From NCBI GenBank assembly GCA_027483665.1, contig JAIXUC010000036.1:1-45323 (forward strand): a stretch of 45,323 nucleotides of DNA. The letters are read 5' to 3'. The first letter of the stretch is position 1; each line of letters opens with the position of its first letter. The DNA is from Comamonadaceae bacterium. GTDB taxonomy: Bacteria > Pseudomonadota > Gammaproteobacteria > Burkholderiales > Burkholderiaceae_C. The notes below the pieces were generated by a model. It was not told the DNA's origin. It saw only the letters and a program-made list of their open reading frames with translations, and ran no database searches. This document shows positions 10,197 through 18,635 of this stretch, one piece after another. The position numbers and the translations under genes were made by a program.

Positions 10197-11123
10197 TCAG
10201 CGCAGAGGGCCAGGCTCGGCCAGCCCAAAGCGTTGCGCTGCATTGCCCCAAGCGATGCGGCGCGCGACATCGGGTGGCAGCGCGCCCAGCCAGGTTCTGT
10301 AGCCTTGCATCAAAGCGCCATAGCTCGACCAACGCGCATTCACCCAGGTGTCAGAGCCAATCAGAAAACGGTCGGGGTAGCGCAACAGCAGCGCGCGCCA
10401 CTCCGGGCACAACAAGCCGTCGTCACAAGTCAGGCCGGGGCGGTAGGACAACTCGCCCATCAAGCGCGGGTACTTCTGCAGCAGCTCGGCCACCCGAGCA
10501 GCGGGCGTGCCGCCAATCCCCGTGTGTGCCCAGATGAGCGAGGTGGATGCGCCACGCGAGGGTGTGTGCGCCATCAGCCGGTCAATGGCGATGTCGTCCA
10601 CGTGCGCCAGCACCGTCAAGCCGCGCTGGTCGGCCAAGGCCATCAACCGAGCAGCGGTCGCCCCGTCGGCGTCGGCGTTGTTGTAGAGGTGGAACTCGCC
10701 AATGCCCCGATAAGGGCCCGCGGCAGTGCCGCGCGACAACTCGTCAGCCACCATCCGCTCGATGCTGGCGTCTGCAAACCAGCCGGTGTAGTCAGCCCGG
10801 TTGCGGTAGAGCCGCACCAAAGGCACCACCACCACGCCAGCCGCGGCTGCTTCGCGCTGTGCGCTGGCCAGGGTGCGGGTGCCGTCATTGGGCCTGGAGT
10901 TGGCGAGTACGCCGCGTACACCGTTGTCGCGCATCAGGCGCAACACGGCGTCCAAAGGAAAGGCTGATTGGGCATCGTCGTTGTAGTGCAGATGCGCGTC
11001 GAAGATGGGGCCGCTGTAAGGCGCAACCGCCGCGCTTTGCGCCTTGGCTGCCAAGGGCAGCAGCCCTGCAACACCCAGACAAAAAACCAGCACCCCACGC
11101 TGGAGTTTCAAGGCCGCACGCAT
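10197..11123 (-). CDS. Exported amidohydrolase-like (metal-dependent TIM-barrel) protein
   Basis: A 308-residue protein beginning MRAALKLQRGVLVFCLGVAG and then LLPLAAKAQS, a clear signal peptide. The mature part carries IFDAHLHYNDD (HxH metal motif of the amidohydrolase superfamily), AHVDDIAIDRLM, IWAHTGIGG and IGSDTWVNARW (terminal Asp), the pattern of amidohydrolase-2 family hydrolases or decarboxylases. It probably acts in the periplasm on an unknown substrate. It starts 4 bp after the dienelactone hydrolase gene ends, so the two are translationally coupled. The frame runs on upstream inside that gene but without signal-peptide logic, so ATG 11123 is preferred. Confidence 0.87.
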   Translation of the reverse strand: MRAALKLQRGVLVFCLGVAGLLPLAAKAQSAAVAPYSGPIFDAHLHYNDDAQSAFPLDAVLRLMRDNGVRGVLANSRPNDGTRTLASAQREAAAAGVVVVPLVRLYRNRADYTGWFADASIERMVADELSRGTAAGPYRGIGEFHLYNNADADGATAARLMALADQRGLTVLAHVDDIAIDRLMAHTPSRGASTSLIWAHTGIGGTPAARVAELLQKYPRLMGELSYRPGLTCDDGLLCPEWRALLLRYPDRFLIGSDTWVNARWSSYGALMQGYRTWLGALPPDVARRIAWGNAAQRFGLAEPGPLR

Positions 11124-11127
11124 GGCT

Positions 11128-11835
11128 TCAACCAATGTGTTGCGCCAGGAAAGCCAAGGTGCGCTCACGGGCCAAAGCCGCAGCAGCGGCGTCGTGGCTG
11201 GCGCGTTGGTCGCAATTGAAGCCGTGGTTGGCGCTGTACACCTGCACTTGCACGCCGTGCTTGGCGTGGCTGGCAGCAAATGCGGCCACGCTGTCGTTGG
11301 AAATGTAAGGGTCTCGGTCGCCAAAGTGCGCCAGCACCGGGCAACGCGGCATGCGCTCAGCCTCGCCGGGTTCGGTCATGCCGCCACCGTAATAGGGCAC
11401 AGCCGCTGAGATCCGCTGCAACTCGCAGGCGCTGCGCCAAGTGAGCAGGCCGCCCCAACAGTAGCCCAACACCGCCACCCGCCCGGCACTGGCCTGCAAG
11501 GCGTGGTCTACAGCGGTTTGAATGTCTTGCAGCACACCGGGCGCGGGCAGCGCCTCTACTGCTGCCTTCAAGCCAAAGCCCACCCCAATGTCCTCGGGGG
11601 TGTAGCCCAGCTCCACCCCCGGCTTCACCCGCGCAAAAGTGGAGGGCGCGATCACCCAATAACCCTCCTGGGCATAGCCGTCGGCAACCGCTCGAATGTG
11701 CGCATTGACGCCGAAGATTTCCTGCAGAACCACCACAGCGCCGCGCGGCTTGGCAAAAAGTGGGGTTGGGGGCTGGGCAACGTAGGCAGCAAAAGGGGTT
11801 CCGTCTGCTGCAGTGAGATGGATCGACTGTCCCAT
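11128..11835 (-). CDS. Dienelactone hydrolase family protein
   Basis: 235 residues, alpha/beta fold. The DLH family's cysteine nucleophile is seen in GYCWGG (Cys126), the acid in GDRDPYI and the histidine in ANHGFNCD. The conserved VVLQEIFGVN glutamate segment near residue 40 is also present. Homologues hydrolyse dienelactones in chlorocatechol degradation, but many members act on other small esters or lactones and no catechol genes lie nearby. An AGGAG site precedes ATG 11835. It is the first gene of a two-gene minus-strand unit with the exported amidohydrolase. Confidence 0.93.
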   Translation of the reverse strand: MGQSIHLTAADGTPFAAYVAQPPTPLFAKPRGAVVVLQEIFGVNAHIRAVADGYAQEGYWVIAPSTFARVKPGVELGYTPEDIGVGFGLKAAVEALPAPGVLQDIQTAVDHALQASAGRVAVLGYCWGGLLTWRSACELQRISAAVPYYGGGMTEPGEAERMPRCPVLAHFGDRDPYISNDSVAAFAASHAKHGVQVQVYSANHGFNCDQRASHDAAAAALARERTLAFLAQHIG

Positions 11836-11842
11836 GGGTGCG

Positions 11843-11961
11843 CTCCTATTGGAGAGAGTTACGTTTGGCCAGCTCGGGGGCTGGCGGTGTCATGATTCAC
11901 TTCGGGCCTTAGGCGACAGCGCCTCCTGTTGGACGCCCCAACAGGTGCTAGCCATCGGCTA
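11843..11961. promoter_or_regulatory. Stacked inverted repeats in the 152-bp DLH-SDR divergent spacer
   Basis: Five perfect short inverted repeats follow one another: CTCC/GGAG (11843-11854, partly the DLH binding site), GCCAGC/GCTGGC (11868-11885), AGGCG/CGCCT (11911-11924), CCTGTTGG/CCAACAGG (11925-11945, 8-bp stem, 5-base loop) and TAGCC/GGCTA (11949-11961). The last three abut each other and end 13 bases before the AAGGAG site of the SDR gene. Together they would make a compact structured leader for the SDR mRNA, or a multi-site operator. No known riboswitch was recognised. Confidence 0.6.
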
Positions 11962-11987
11962 AGGTCTATCAACCAAGGAGTTCGATT

Positions 11988-12734
11988 GTGGAACAGGTGC
12001 TGTTGATCACGGGTGCCAGCCGAGGCATCGGCGCGGCCACTGCGCGGCTGGCCGGACAGCGCGGGTGGCGCGTCGTGGTGAACTACCAATCACGTGCAGA
12101 AGAAGCCCAAGCTGTGGTCGCCCATGTCGTGGCCTCGGGCAGCGAAGCTGTGGCCATTCAAGCCGATGTATCCAACGAAGCCGGCGTGTTGGCTTTGTTT
12201 GAGCAGACCCGTCAGCACTTCGGCCGACTAGACGGCTTGGTGAACAACGCGGGCGTGGTGGACCAGGTCGCCAAGTTGCAGGACATGGACAGCGCACGCC
12301 TTGAGCGCATGCTGCGCATCAACGTGCTGGGCCCCATGCTGTGCGCGCGGGAAGCGGTGCGACGCATGTCGCGCCACTCGGGCGGGCAGGGCGGCGTGAT
12401 AGTGAACATCGGAAGCGCGGCTTCGCGCATCGGCTCGGCCGCGCAGTATGTGGACTACGCCGCCAGCAAGGGCGCCATCGACACCTTCACCTTGGGGCTG
12501 GCGCGCGAGGTGGCGGCTGAGGGCATCCGCGTCAACGCGGTGCGCCCGGGCATCATCGACACCGACATCCACGCCAGCGGCGGCCAGCCCGACAAAGCCA
12601 GGGATTCGGCCACAGGCATCCCGCTGCTGCGCGCGGGCCGAGCCGAGGAAGTGGCCCAAGCGGTGCTGTGGCTGCTGTCAGAAGAGGCCAGCTACACCAC
12701 GGGCGCCATTTTGGATGTGAGTGGCGGCCGATGA
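11988..12734 (+). CDS. Short-chain dehydrogenase/reductase (SDR)
   Basis: 248-residue NAD(P)-dependent oxidoreductase of the classical SDR type. It shows TGASRGIG (cofactor glycine motif), NNAGVV, a catalytic Ser in NIGSAASRIGS and YVDYAASKG (YxxxK), then VRPGIIDTDIH and a C-terminal SGG. The start is a GTG (11988), set by an AAGGAG site at 11975-11980, seven bases upstream. It resembles FabG-like reductases, but its position outside a fatty-acid cluster argues against an essential FabG role. The substrate is unknown. The leader is unusually rich in stem-loops. Confidence 0.93.
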   Translation: MEQVLLITGASRGIGAATARLAGQRGWRVVVNYQSRAEEAQAVVAHVVASGSEAVAIQADVSNEAGVLALFEQTRQHFGRLDGLVNNAGVVDQVAKLQDMDSARLERMLRINVLGPMLCAREAVRRMSRHSGGQGGVIVNIGSAASRIGSAAQYVDYAASKGAIDTFTLGLAREVAAEGIRVNAVRPGIIDTDIHASGGQPDKARDSATGIPLLRAGRAEEVAQAVLWLLSEEASYTTGAILDVSGGR

Positions 12735-12758
12735 ATCTGCTCTAAACAGCTCGTGCGG

Positions 12759-14408
12759 TCAACGCGCCAATCTCGGCAGCTCGCCAACACCATGCTCAAC
12801 CTGCCTCGTCGCTGTTGAATCAGGCGCCTTGGCTTCCCGGCGGTGGGCATCGGCACGCACGTCGCCGGGCACTTGGAATACCGCCATGGTCTGCACCAGC
12901 GCTTGTGCCTGGGCTTTGAGCGCCTCAGCCGCTGCAGCGCTTTGCTCGACCAGGGCCGCGTTTTGCTGCGTGGTCTGGTCCATCTGCGCGACCGCTTCAC
13001 CAATCTGAGAGACACCGGCGCTTTGCTCGCTGCCAGCGGCGCTGATGTTGACGATGAGATCGGTCACGCGGCCAATGGCGGCCACCACCTCACCCATGGT
13101 TTTTCCAGCCTTGTCCACCAGTTCCGAGCCATGCGCCACGCGCTCGACGCTGGCCCCGATGAGGCCTTTGATTTCCCGGGCCGCCTCGGCACTGCGGCCA
13201 GCCAAAGTGCGCACCTCGCTGGCGACCACAGCAAAGCCACGCCCTTGCTCGCCGGCACGGGCCGCCTCGACGGCGGCGTTGAGCGCGAGGATGTTGGTCT
13301 GGAAAGCGATGCCGTCGATCACGCCAATGATGTCGGCGATCTTGCGCGAGGCTTCGTTGATGCCGCGCATGGTCTGGACCACATCGCCCACCACGGCACC
13401 GCCGCGCTCAGCCACCTCGCGCGCCGACCGGGCCATCTCGCTGGCTTGGCGGGCGCTGTCCGCATTGCCGGACACCGAGGAGGTGAGCTGCTCCATGGAA
13501 GCGGCCGTTTGCTGCAGCGCCGAGGCCTGCTCCTCGGTTCTGGCGGACAGGTCGTTGTTGCCAGCTGCGATTTGCACCGCAGCGGCGGCCACGTTGTCGG
13601 CGTTCTGGCGGACGTTTTGCACCACGCCAGCCAAGCTGGTCTGCATCTGACCGAGTGCGTCGAGAAGCTGGTCTGTCTCGGTGCGCCCATGGCCCTGGAC
13701 CGCTTGGCGCAGGTCGCCCTCGGCCACCGCACGGGCGGCCTGCACGGCTTGGTCGAGCGGGCGCTTGATGGAGCGCAGAATAGCCAGCGATAGCAGCAAG
13801 GCGCCGACCGCTGCGCCGGCAAGCAGTACCAAAGTGGTGAGCACCGCGCGGTCGGCCGCATCGCGCACGGCCTGTGCGGCCTGCTGCATAGAGCGCTCCT
13901 CTTCGGCGATGAACTGCTCGATGGCTTTGAGATAAGTCTCCTGCTTGGGGAACACGCCCTCCAGCAGCGTCCTGCGGGCCGCGTCAATCTGGTAGGAACC
14001 CATGCTGGCGATGACGGCGCTTCTGTCGGCCACATAGGTCGCTCGCGCCTGCAGCATGCGCTCAAGCAGCGGGCGGCTGTCAGGTGACAGCGTCTCGGGC
14101 GGCAGTTGCTGGAGGATTTGGCCGACCTCGCGCCCGATCTCATCAATCCTGGCGTACTGCCGCTTGATGACCTCAGAGTCGGCCAGCACGAACACACTGG
14201 TCAGCGCCAAACTGGCTTCGCGTGTCAGCGCATCCGCCCGCTTGAGCGCTGCGAGGCGGGGATACACCACATCCATCACGCCGACGAATTCAGCGCGCAC
14301 GAGGCGCAGGTTGACCACGGCGCTCAGCGCCATGACCACCATCAGCGCGATGACGGCCCCGAATCCCAAGGCTAGCCGGGTAGAAATGCGCAGACGCGAC
14401 AGGTTCAT
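12759..14408 (-). CDS. Methyl-accepting chemotaxis protein
   Basis: A 549-residue transmembrane chemoreceptor. Helix 1 is at about residues 8-34 ([19 protein letters not shown]). A roughly 150-residue periplasmic four-helix-bundle sensor follows, then helix 2 (about 188-210, [17 protein letters not shown]), a HAMP linker and the cytoplasmic signalling domain. The hairpin tip ([21 protein letters not shown]) is intact. The C-terminal tail ends VGELPRLAR, with no NWETF-type pentapeptide for docking CheR/CheB. The ligand is unknown. No other chemotaxis genes are nearby. Confidence 0.95.
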   Translation of the reverse strand: MNLSRLRISTRLALGFGAVIALMVVMALSAVVNLRLVRAEFVGVMDVVYPRLAALKRADALTREASLALTSVFVLADSEVIKRQYARIDEIGREVGQILQQLPPETLSPDSRPLLERMLQARATYVADRSAVIASMGSYQIDAARRTLLEGVFPKQETYLKAIEQFIAEEERSMQQAAQAVRDAADRAVLTTLVLLAGAAVGALLLSLAILRSIKRPLDQAVQAARAVAEGDLRQAVQGHGRTETDQLLDALGQMQTSLAGVVQNVRQNADNVAAAAVQIAAGNNDLSARTEEQASALQQTAASMEQLTSSVSGNADSARQASEMARSAREVAERGGAVVGDVVQTMRGINEASRKIADIIGVIDGIAFQTNILALNAAVEAARAGEQGRGFAVVASEVRTLAGRSAEAAREIKGLIGASVERVAHGSELVDKAGKTMGEVVAAIGRVTDLIVNISAAGSEQSAGVSQIGEAVAQMDQTTQQNAALVEQSAAAAEALKAQAQALVQTMAVFQVPGDVRADAHRREAKAPDSTATRQVEHGVGELPRLAR

Positions 14409-14578
14409 ATGGACTCCGGTGGTGAGATGCCAACTAGCACGACAGCTAGCACGAGGCGTGCCCTTGGTCGGAATCGTATAGGGCAACGTCGCACTTCGGC
14501 TTGGCATGGACCAGTCAAACGCACAAGTGAATGTGACGATTTGTGGACAATGCCCCAGACATTGATCAGCTTCACACC

Positions 14579-16087
14579 ATGACCTCCACCATTGCCCATT
14601 TCATCGACGGCCAGATTCAAGCTGGCTCCTCCGAGCGTGCCCAGGATGTGTTCAACCCCGCCACCGGTGCCGTCACCGGGCGTGTTCACTTGGCCCACGC
14701 CGCCGACGTGGCCGCTGCAGTAGCCAGTGCCCGCAACGCCCAACCGGCCTGGGGCGACATGCCGCCGATCCGACGCGCCCGGGTGTTGTTGAAGTTTCTG
14801 GAGCTGGTCAACCGCCACAAAGACGACTTGGCACGCCTCATCACCGCCGAACACGGCAAGGTGTTCACCGATGCGCAGGGCGAGGTCTCGCGCGGCATCG
14901 ACATCGTCGAATTCGCTTGCGGCATTCCGCAATTGCTCAAAGGCGACTACACCGACCAGGTCTCCACCGGCATCGACAACTGGACCTTGCGCCAGCCGCT
15001 GGGCGTGGTCGCTGGCATCACGCCTTTCAACTTCCCCGTCATGGTGCCCATGTGGATGTACCCCCTGGCTATTGCAGCGGGCAACGCCTTCATCCTCAAG
15101 CCCAGCCCGATCGACCCCAGCCCCAGCCTGCTGATGGCCGAGCTGCTGCGCGACGCGGGCTTGCCCAACGGCATCTTCAATGTGGTGCAAGGCGACAAGG
15201 CGGCGGTGGATGCTTTGCTGGAACACCCCGATGTGCGCGCGGTGAGCTTCGTAGGCTCCACGCCCATCGCCAACCACATTTACGAGACTGGCGCGCACCA
15301 TGGCAAGCGCGTGCAAGCCTTGGGTGGCGCGAAGAACCACATGGTGGTCATGCCCGACGCCGACATGGCGCAGGCGGTCGATGCGCTCATTGGCAGCGCG
15401 TACGGCTCTGCCGGCGAGCGCTGCATGGCCATTTCTGTGGCGGTGCTGGTGGGCGACGTCGGTGACCGCATCGTGCCGCTGCTGGCCGAACGTGCCCGCA
15501 CGCTCAAGGTGAAAGACGGCCGCGAGCTGGACGCAGAAATGGGCCCGATCGTCACGGCCACAGCGCACGCGCGCATCAGCGGCTACATCGCCAAAGGGGT
15601 GGCTGAGGGCGCGCAGTTGGTGGTGGATGGCCGCGGCTTCGGCGGGGCTCAAGTGGGTGCCGGTTGCGAGGGCGGCTTCTGGATGGGCGGCAGCTTGTTC
15701 GACCACGTCAACACCGACATGACCATCTACCGCGAAGAGATCTTCGGCCCGGTGCTGGTGTGCGTGCGGGTGCCTGACATGGCACAAGCGCTGAAGATCA
15801 TCAACGAACACGAATTTGGCAACGGCGTGAGCTGCTTCACGCGCGACGGCAACGTGGCGCGTGAATTCGCGCGGCGTGTGCAGGTGGGCATGGTGGGCAT
15901 CAACGTGCCGATTCCGGTGCCCATGGCCTGGCATGGCTTTGGCGGCTGGAAAAAGAGCCTGTTTGGCGACACCCACGCCTACGGCGAAGAAGGTGTGCGC
16001 TTCTACACCCGCCAAAAGAGCGTCATGCAGCGCTGGCCGGAGAGCATTGGACAAGGCGCAGAGTTCGTCATGCCGACCGCCAAGTGA
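14579..16087 (+). CDS. mmsA: CoA-acylating methylmalonate-semialdehyde dehydrogenase
   Basis: 502-residue aldehyde dehydrogenase of the MmsA type, which converts (methyl)malonate semialdehyde to propionyl- or acetyl-CoA with NAD and CoA in valine, myo-inositol and beta-alanine breakdown. [20 protein letters not shown] at the N terminus, [29 protein letters not shown] and the catalytic Cys282 in [11 protein letters not shown] are family hallmarks. The ATG at 14579 begins the conserved block; an in-frame ATG at 14543 adds 12 unconserved residues. The usual valine-pathway partners (mmsB, acyl-CoA dehydrogenase) are not adjacent. Confidence 0.95.
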   Translation: MTSTIAHFIDGQIQAGSSERAQDVFNPATGAVTGRVHLAHAADVAAAVASARNAQPAWGDMPPIRRARVLLKFLELVNRHKDDLARLITAEHGKVFTDAQGEVSRGIDIVEFACGIPQLLKGDYTDQVSTGIDNWTLRQPLGVVAGITPFNFPVMVPMWMYPLAIAAGNAFILKPSPIDPSPSLLMAELLRDAGLPNGIFNVVQGDKAAVDALLEHPDVRAVSFVGSTPIANHIYETGAHHGKRVQALGGAKNHMVVMPDADMAQAVDALIGSAYGSAGERCMAISVAVLVGDVGDRIVPLLAERARTLKVKDGRELDAEMGPIVTATAHARISGYIAKGVAEGAQLVVDGRGFGGAQVGAGCEGGFWMGGSLFDHVNTDMTIYREEIFGPVLVCVRVPDMAQALKIINEHEFGNGVSCFTRDGNVAREFARRVQVGMVGINVPIPVPMAWHGFGGWKKSLFGDTHAYGEEGVRFYTRQKSVMQRWPESIGQGAEFVMPTAK

Positions 16088-16091
16088 GCCC

Positions 16092-16367
16092 ATGCACGAC
16101 TACGACCCCGAGCGTGATGGCGACTGGGTCACCCTGCACAGCTGTTTTTCCCCTACACAAGCGCACCTGCTGATGGGTTGCCTGCACGCTGCTCGCGTGC
16201 CTGCTGCACTGGCAGACCAACACCTGCTGCAGAGCGACATCTTGCTGGCCAGCGCCGTGCCGGTACGCCTGTTGGTGCCCGAGCGGTGGCTGGCCGAAGG
16301 GCGGCAGGTGTTGGCGGCTTTCGAGCGCGGCGACTTTGCCCTGTCTGACGACGCAGACCATGGCTGA
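16092..16367 (+). CDS. DUF2007 (putative signal-transducing) small protein
   Basis: A 91-residue protein starting 4 bp after mmsA. The core WVTLHSCFSPTQAHLLMGCL and the following ARVPAALADQHL match the DUF2007 family, as does PVRLLVPERWLAEGRQVL. These are small ferredoxin-like-fold proteins sometimes attached to proteases or enzymes and of unproven function. Its end overlaps the GMC oxidoreductase start by 8 bases, so the three genes mmsA, this one and the GMC gene look like one translationally coupled unit. Confidence 0.82.
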   Translation: MHDYDPERDGDWVTLHSCFSPTQAHLLMGCLHAARVPAALADQHLLQSDILLASAVPVRLLVPERWLAEGRQVLAAFERGDFALSDDADHG

Positions 16368-18033
16368 GCTGAGCTTTGACCACATCATCATTGGCGCTGG
16401 TACGGCGGGCTGCTTGCTGGCCAACCGACTCAGCGCTGACCCCCGGCGCAGCGTGCTGCTGATTGAAGCAGGTGGGCCAGACAACCACCCCTGGATTCAC
16501 ATTCCCGTGGGCTACCTCTATTGCATCGGCAACCCACGCACCGACTGGATGTTTCGCACCGAGCCGGACGCTGGCCTCAATGGCCGCGCTTTGCGTTACC
16601 CGCGTGGCAAAACTTTGGGCGGCTGCTCCAGCATCAACGGCATGATCTACATGCGCGGCCAAGCGCGCGACTACGAGCATTGGGCTGATTTCACAGGCGC
16701 AGACCACTGGCGCTGGGCCGCCTGCCTGAGCGACTTTCGCCGCCATGAACAGCACTGGCGGCTCGATGAGCCAAGCCAAGCCGATGCGGCCTTCGAAGCG
16801 CTGCACGGGCACCGTCGCTTGGGAGGTGGTGGTGAATGGCGCGTCGAGCGCCAGCGCCTGCGCTGGGACATCCTGGATGCTTTTGCACAGGCCGCGCAGC
16901 AGGCTGGCATTCCAGCCACACCCGACTTCAACGGCGGCAACAACGAAGGCGTGGGTTACTTTGAAGTCAATCAGCGCGCGGGCTGGCGTTGGAACACGGC
17001 GAAAGCTTTTCTACGCCCCGTTGGGCACCGGCCCAATTTGCAGGTGTGGACGCACACCCAGGCGCAGCGACTCACCAACCAACGCCTGCCCGACGGCAGA
17101 TTGCGCTGCACGGGCGTGGAGGTGCTGCGCCATGGTGAAGCAATCACCGTCAAGGCCGAGCGTGAGTTGAGCTTGTGTGCCGGTGCGGTGAGTTCCCCGC
17201 ATTTGCTGCAGCTTTCTGGCTTGGGGCCGGCGGCGCTGCTGCAGGCCCATGGCGTCGCTTGCGTGGCGGATTTGCCTGGCGTCGGCGAGAACCTGCAAGA
17301 CCACCTGCAAATTCGCGCCGTGTTCAAAGTACAGGGCGTGCCCACGCTCAACACGCTGGCCAACAGTTGGTGGGGCAAGTTGCGCATTGCGGCGCAATAC
17401 GCACTGTCGCGCAGCGGCCCGATGAGCATGGCGCCTTCGCAACTGGGCGCTTTCACGCGCAGTTCGCCAGAGCAGCTCTGGCCGAACCTGCAGTACCACG
17501 TGCAACCTTTGAGCTTGGATGCTTTCGGCGAACCACTGCACCGCTTCCCGGCCTTCACCGCCAGCGTGTGCAACCTCAACCCCAGCAGCCGCGGACGGGT
17601 TCGCCTGCGAAGCCCGCGTGCGCAAGACGCACCGGCGATCTCACCGAACTACCTCAGCACACCCGAAGACCGCCAAGTGGCTGCAGATTCGCTGCGTCTG
17701 ACACGCCGCATCGTGGCGCAACCCGCCTTGGCAGCTTACGCGCCGCAAGAGCACAAGCCGGGTATCCAATTTCAAACTGACCAAGAACTCGCGCACCTCG
17801 CAGGCGACATCGCCACCACCATCTTTCACCCCGTAGGCACGACGCGCATGGGCCCCGAGGGTGACACCATGGCCGTTCTGGACGCGCACTTGCGCGTGCG
17901 CGATGGACGCGCGGGTGTGGTTGTGGGCTTGCGCGTGGTGGATGCTGGTGCCATGCCCAGCATCACCTCGGGCAACACCAACAGTCCCACCTTGATGGTG
18001 GCCGAGAAGGCCGCTGCCTGGATGCTGGGCTAG
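16360..18033 (+). CDS. GMC family oxidoreductase (choline dehydrogenase-like)
   Basis: A 557-residue FAD-dependent alcohol dehydrogenase. The dinucleotide-binding GAGTAG (residues 12-17), LLIEAGG and the GMC signature GKTLGGCSSINGMIYMRG are present. The second signature (GAVSSPHLLQLSGLGP) and the C-terminal FHPVGTTRMG with the catalytic His also appear, followed by RVVDAGAMP and GNTNSPTLM. It oxidises a primary alcohol to an aldehyde; choline is only one of several possible substrates and betB is absent. ATG 16360 begins just before the FAD motif and overlaps the DUF2007 gene. An oxidase feeding an aldehyde or alcohol route next to mmsA is plausible. Confidence 0.93.
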   Translation: MAELSFDHIIIGAGTAGCLLANRLSADPRRSVLLIEAGGPDNHPWIHIPVGYLYCIGNPRTDWMFRTEPDAGLNGRALRYPRGKTLGGCSSINGMIYMRGQARDYEHWADFTGADHWRWAACLSDFRRHEQHWRLDEPSQADAAFEALHGHRRLGGGGEWRVERQRLRWDILDAFAQAAQQAGIPATPDFNGGNNEGVGYFEVNQRAGWRWNTAKAFLRPVGHRPNLQVWTHTQAQRLTNQRLPDGRLRCTGVEVLRHGEAITVKAERELSLCAGAVSSPHLLQLSGLGPAALLQAHGVACVADLPGVGENLQDHLQIRAVFKVQGVPTLNTLANSWWGKLRIAAQYALSRSGPMSMAPSQLGAFTRSSPEQLWPNLQYHVQPLSLDAFGEPLHRFPAFTASVCNLNPSSRGRVRLRSPRAQDAPAISPNYLSTPEDRQVAADSLRLTRRIVAQPALAAYAPQEHKPGIQFQTDQELAHLAGDIATTIFHPVGTTRMGPEGDTMAVLDAHLRVRDGRAGVVVGLRVVDAGAMPSITSGNTNSPTLMVAEKAAAWMLG

Positions 18034-18145
18034 CAGCCAGTTTCCCCACCACCGAGCTGTCGCCGGGTGCTCTAGGCGGTCAGGCAGGGCGGCAGTGTGA
18101 GGCGAGTGATCGCCGAAGTAATGGGTTCAACGCAGCATGCAGGCT

Positions 18146-18607
18146 TCAGCGCAGACGGCCGATGTAGCGCGCATCGCTGGAGCTGTCCAAGCCGTCGGCG
18201 GCGCCAGTCTTGTCGCCGCTGCCGGGGTTGTCTGTGGATTCCAGTCCAGTAGCAGCACTCTTCGCCTGATGGCCGGCGGGCACCGGCGCACCCGAGCCCA
18301 TCGGCCAGCCGCCCGTGCTGGGCGTCGGGCGCGCTTGGTGCATATGTTCTTTGAATGCGTTGGCCGCCTTTTGCGCCAAAGGGACCTGCTGTGCTTTCAC
18401 CGGCACAGCCATGACGCGCTCCAGTCGGTCGGCCCATTCGGCCAGGTCGGTGTGCCCATCAGAGGCGGCTTTTTCGCGGCAGAAGCGCACGATTTCTGCA
18501 GCGTAATCGGCGTTGATGGCCATCCATTCGGTGTCGGTCACACGTCCGGTTTTGCGCCGCAGCAGCACGTGAACGTGCGCAGCGGTGGCAATGCGGTCGG
18601 GGGACAT
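18146..18607 (-). CDS. Hypothetical protein downstream of the ammonium transporter
   Basis: A 153-residue protein I do not recognise. It starts MSPDRIATAAHVHVLLRRKT (ATG 18607), 28 bp after the amt stop and in the same direction, so co-transcription is likely. The first 90 residues are charged and mostly helical (AAEIVRFCREKA, LAEWADRLERVM). The last 60 are low-complexity, rich in Gly, Ser, Pro and Asp, probably disordered. No signal peptide or membrane helix. The open frame continues upstream inside amt, but that part is a shadow of the transporter. Confidence 0.72.
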   Translation of the reverse strand: MSPDRIATAAHVHVLLRRKTGRVTDTEWMAINADYAAEIVRFCREKAASDGHTDLAEWADRLERVMAVPVKAQQVPLAQKAANAFKEHMHQARPTPSTGGWPMGSGAPVPAGHQAKSAATGLESTDNPGSGDKTGAADGLDSSSDARYIGRLR

Positions 18608-18635
18608 GGGTGCGTTGCGCAGCGGTGGCTGGCTG

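Noticed and set aside
14405-16093. A 560-codon minus-strand frame opposite mmsA
   Set aside because: mmsA carries full catalytic motifs; the antisense frame is His/Ala/Val-rich shadow sequence.
18101-18114. GGCGA/TCGCC hairpin between the convergent GMC and hypothetical genes as a terminator
   Set aside because: Only a 5-bp stem and no T-run on either strand; not distinguishable from chance in GC-rich DNA.
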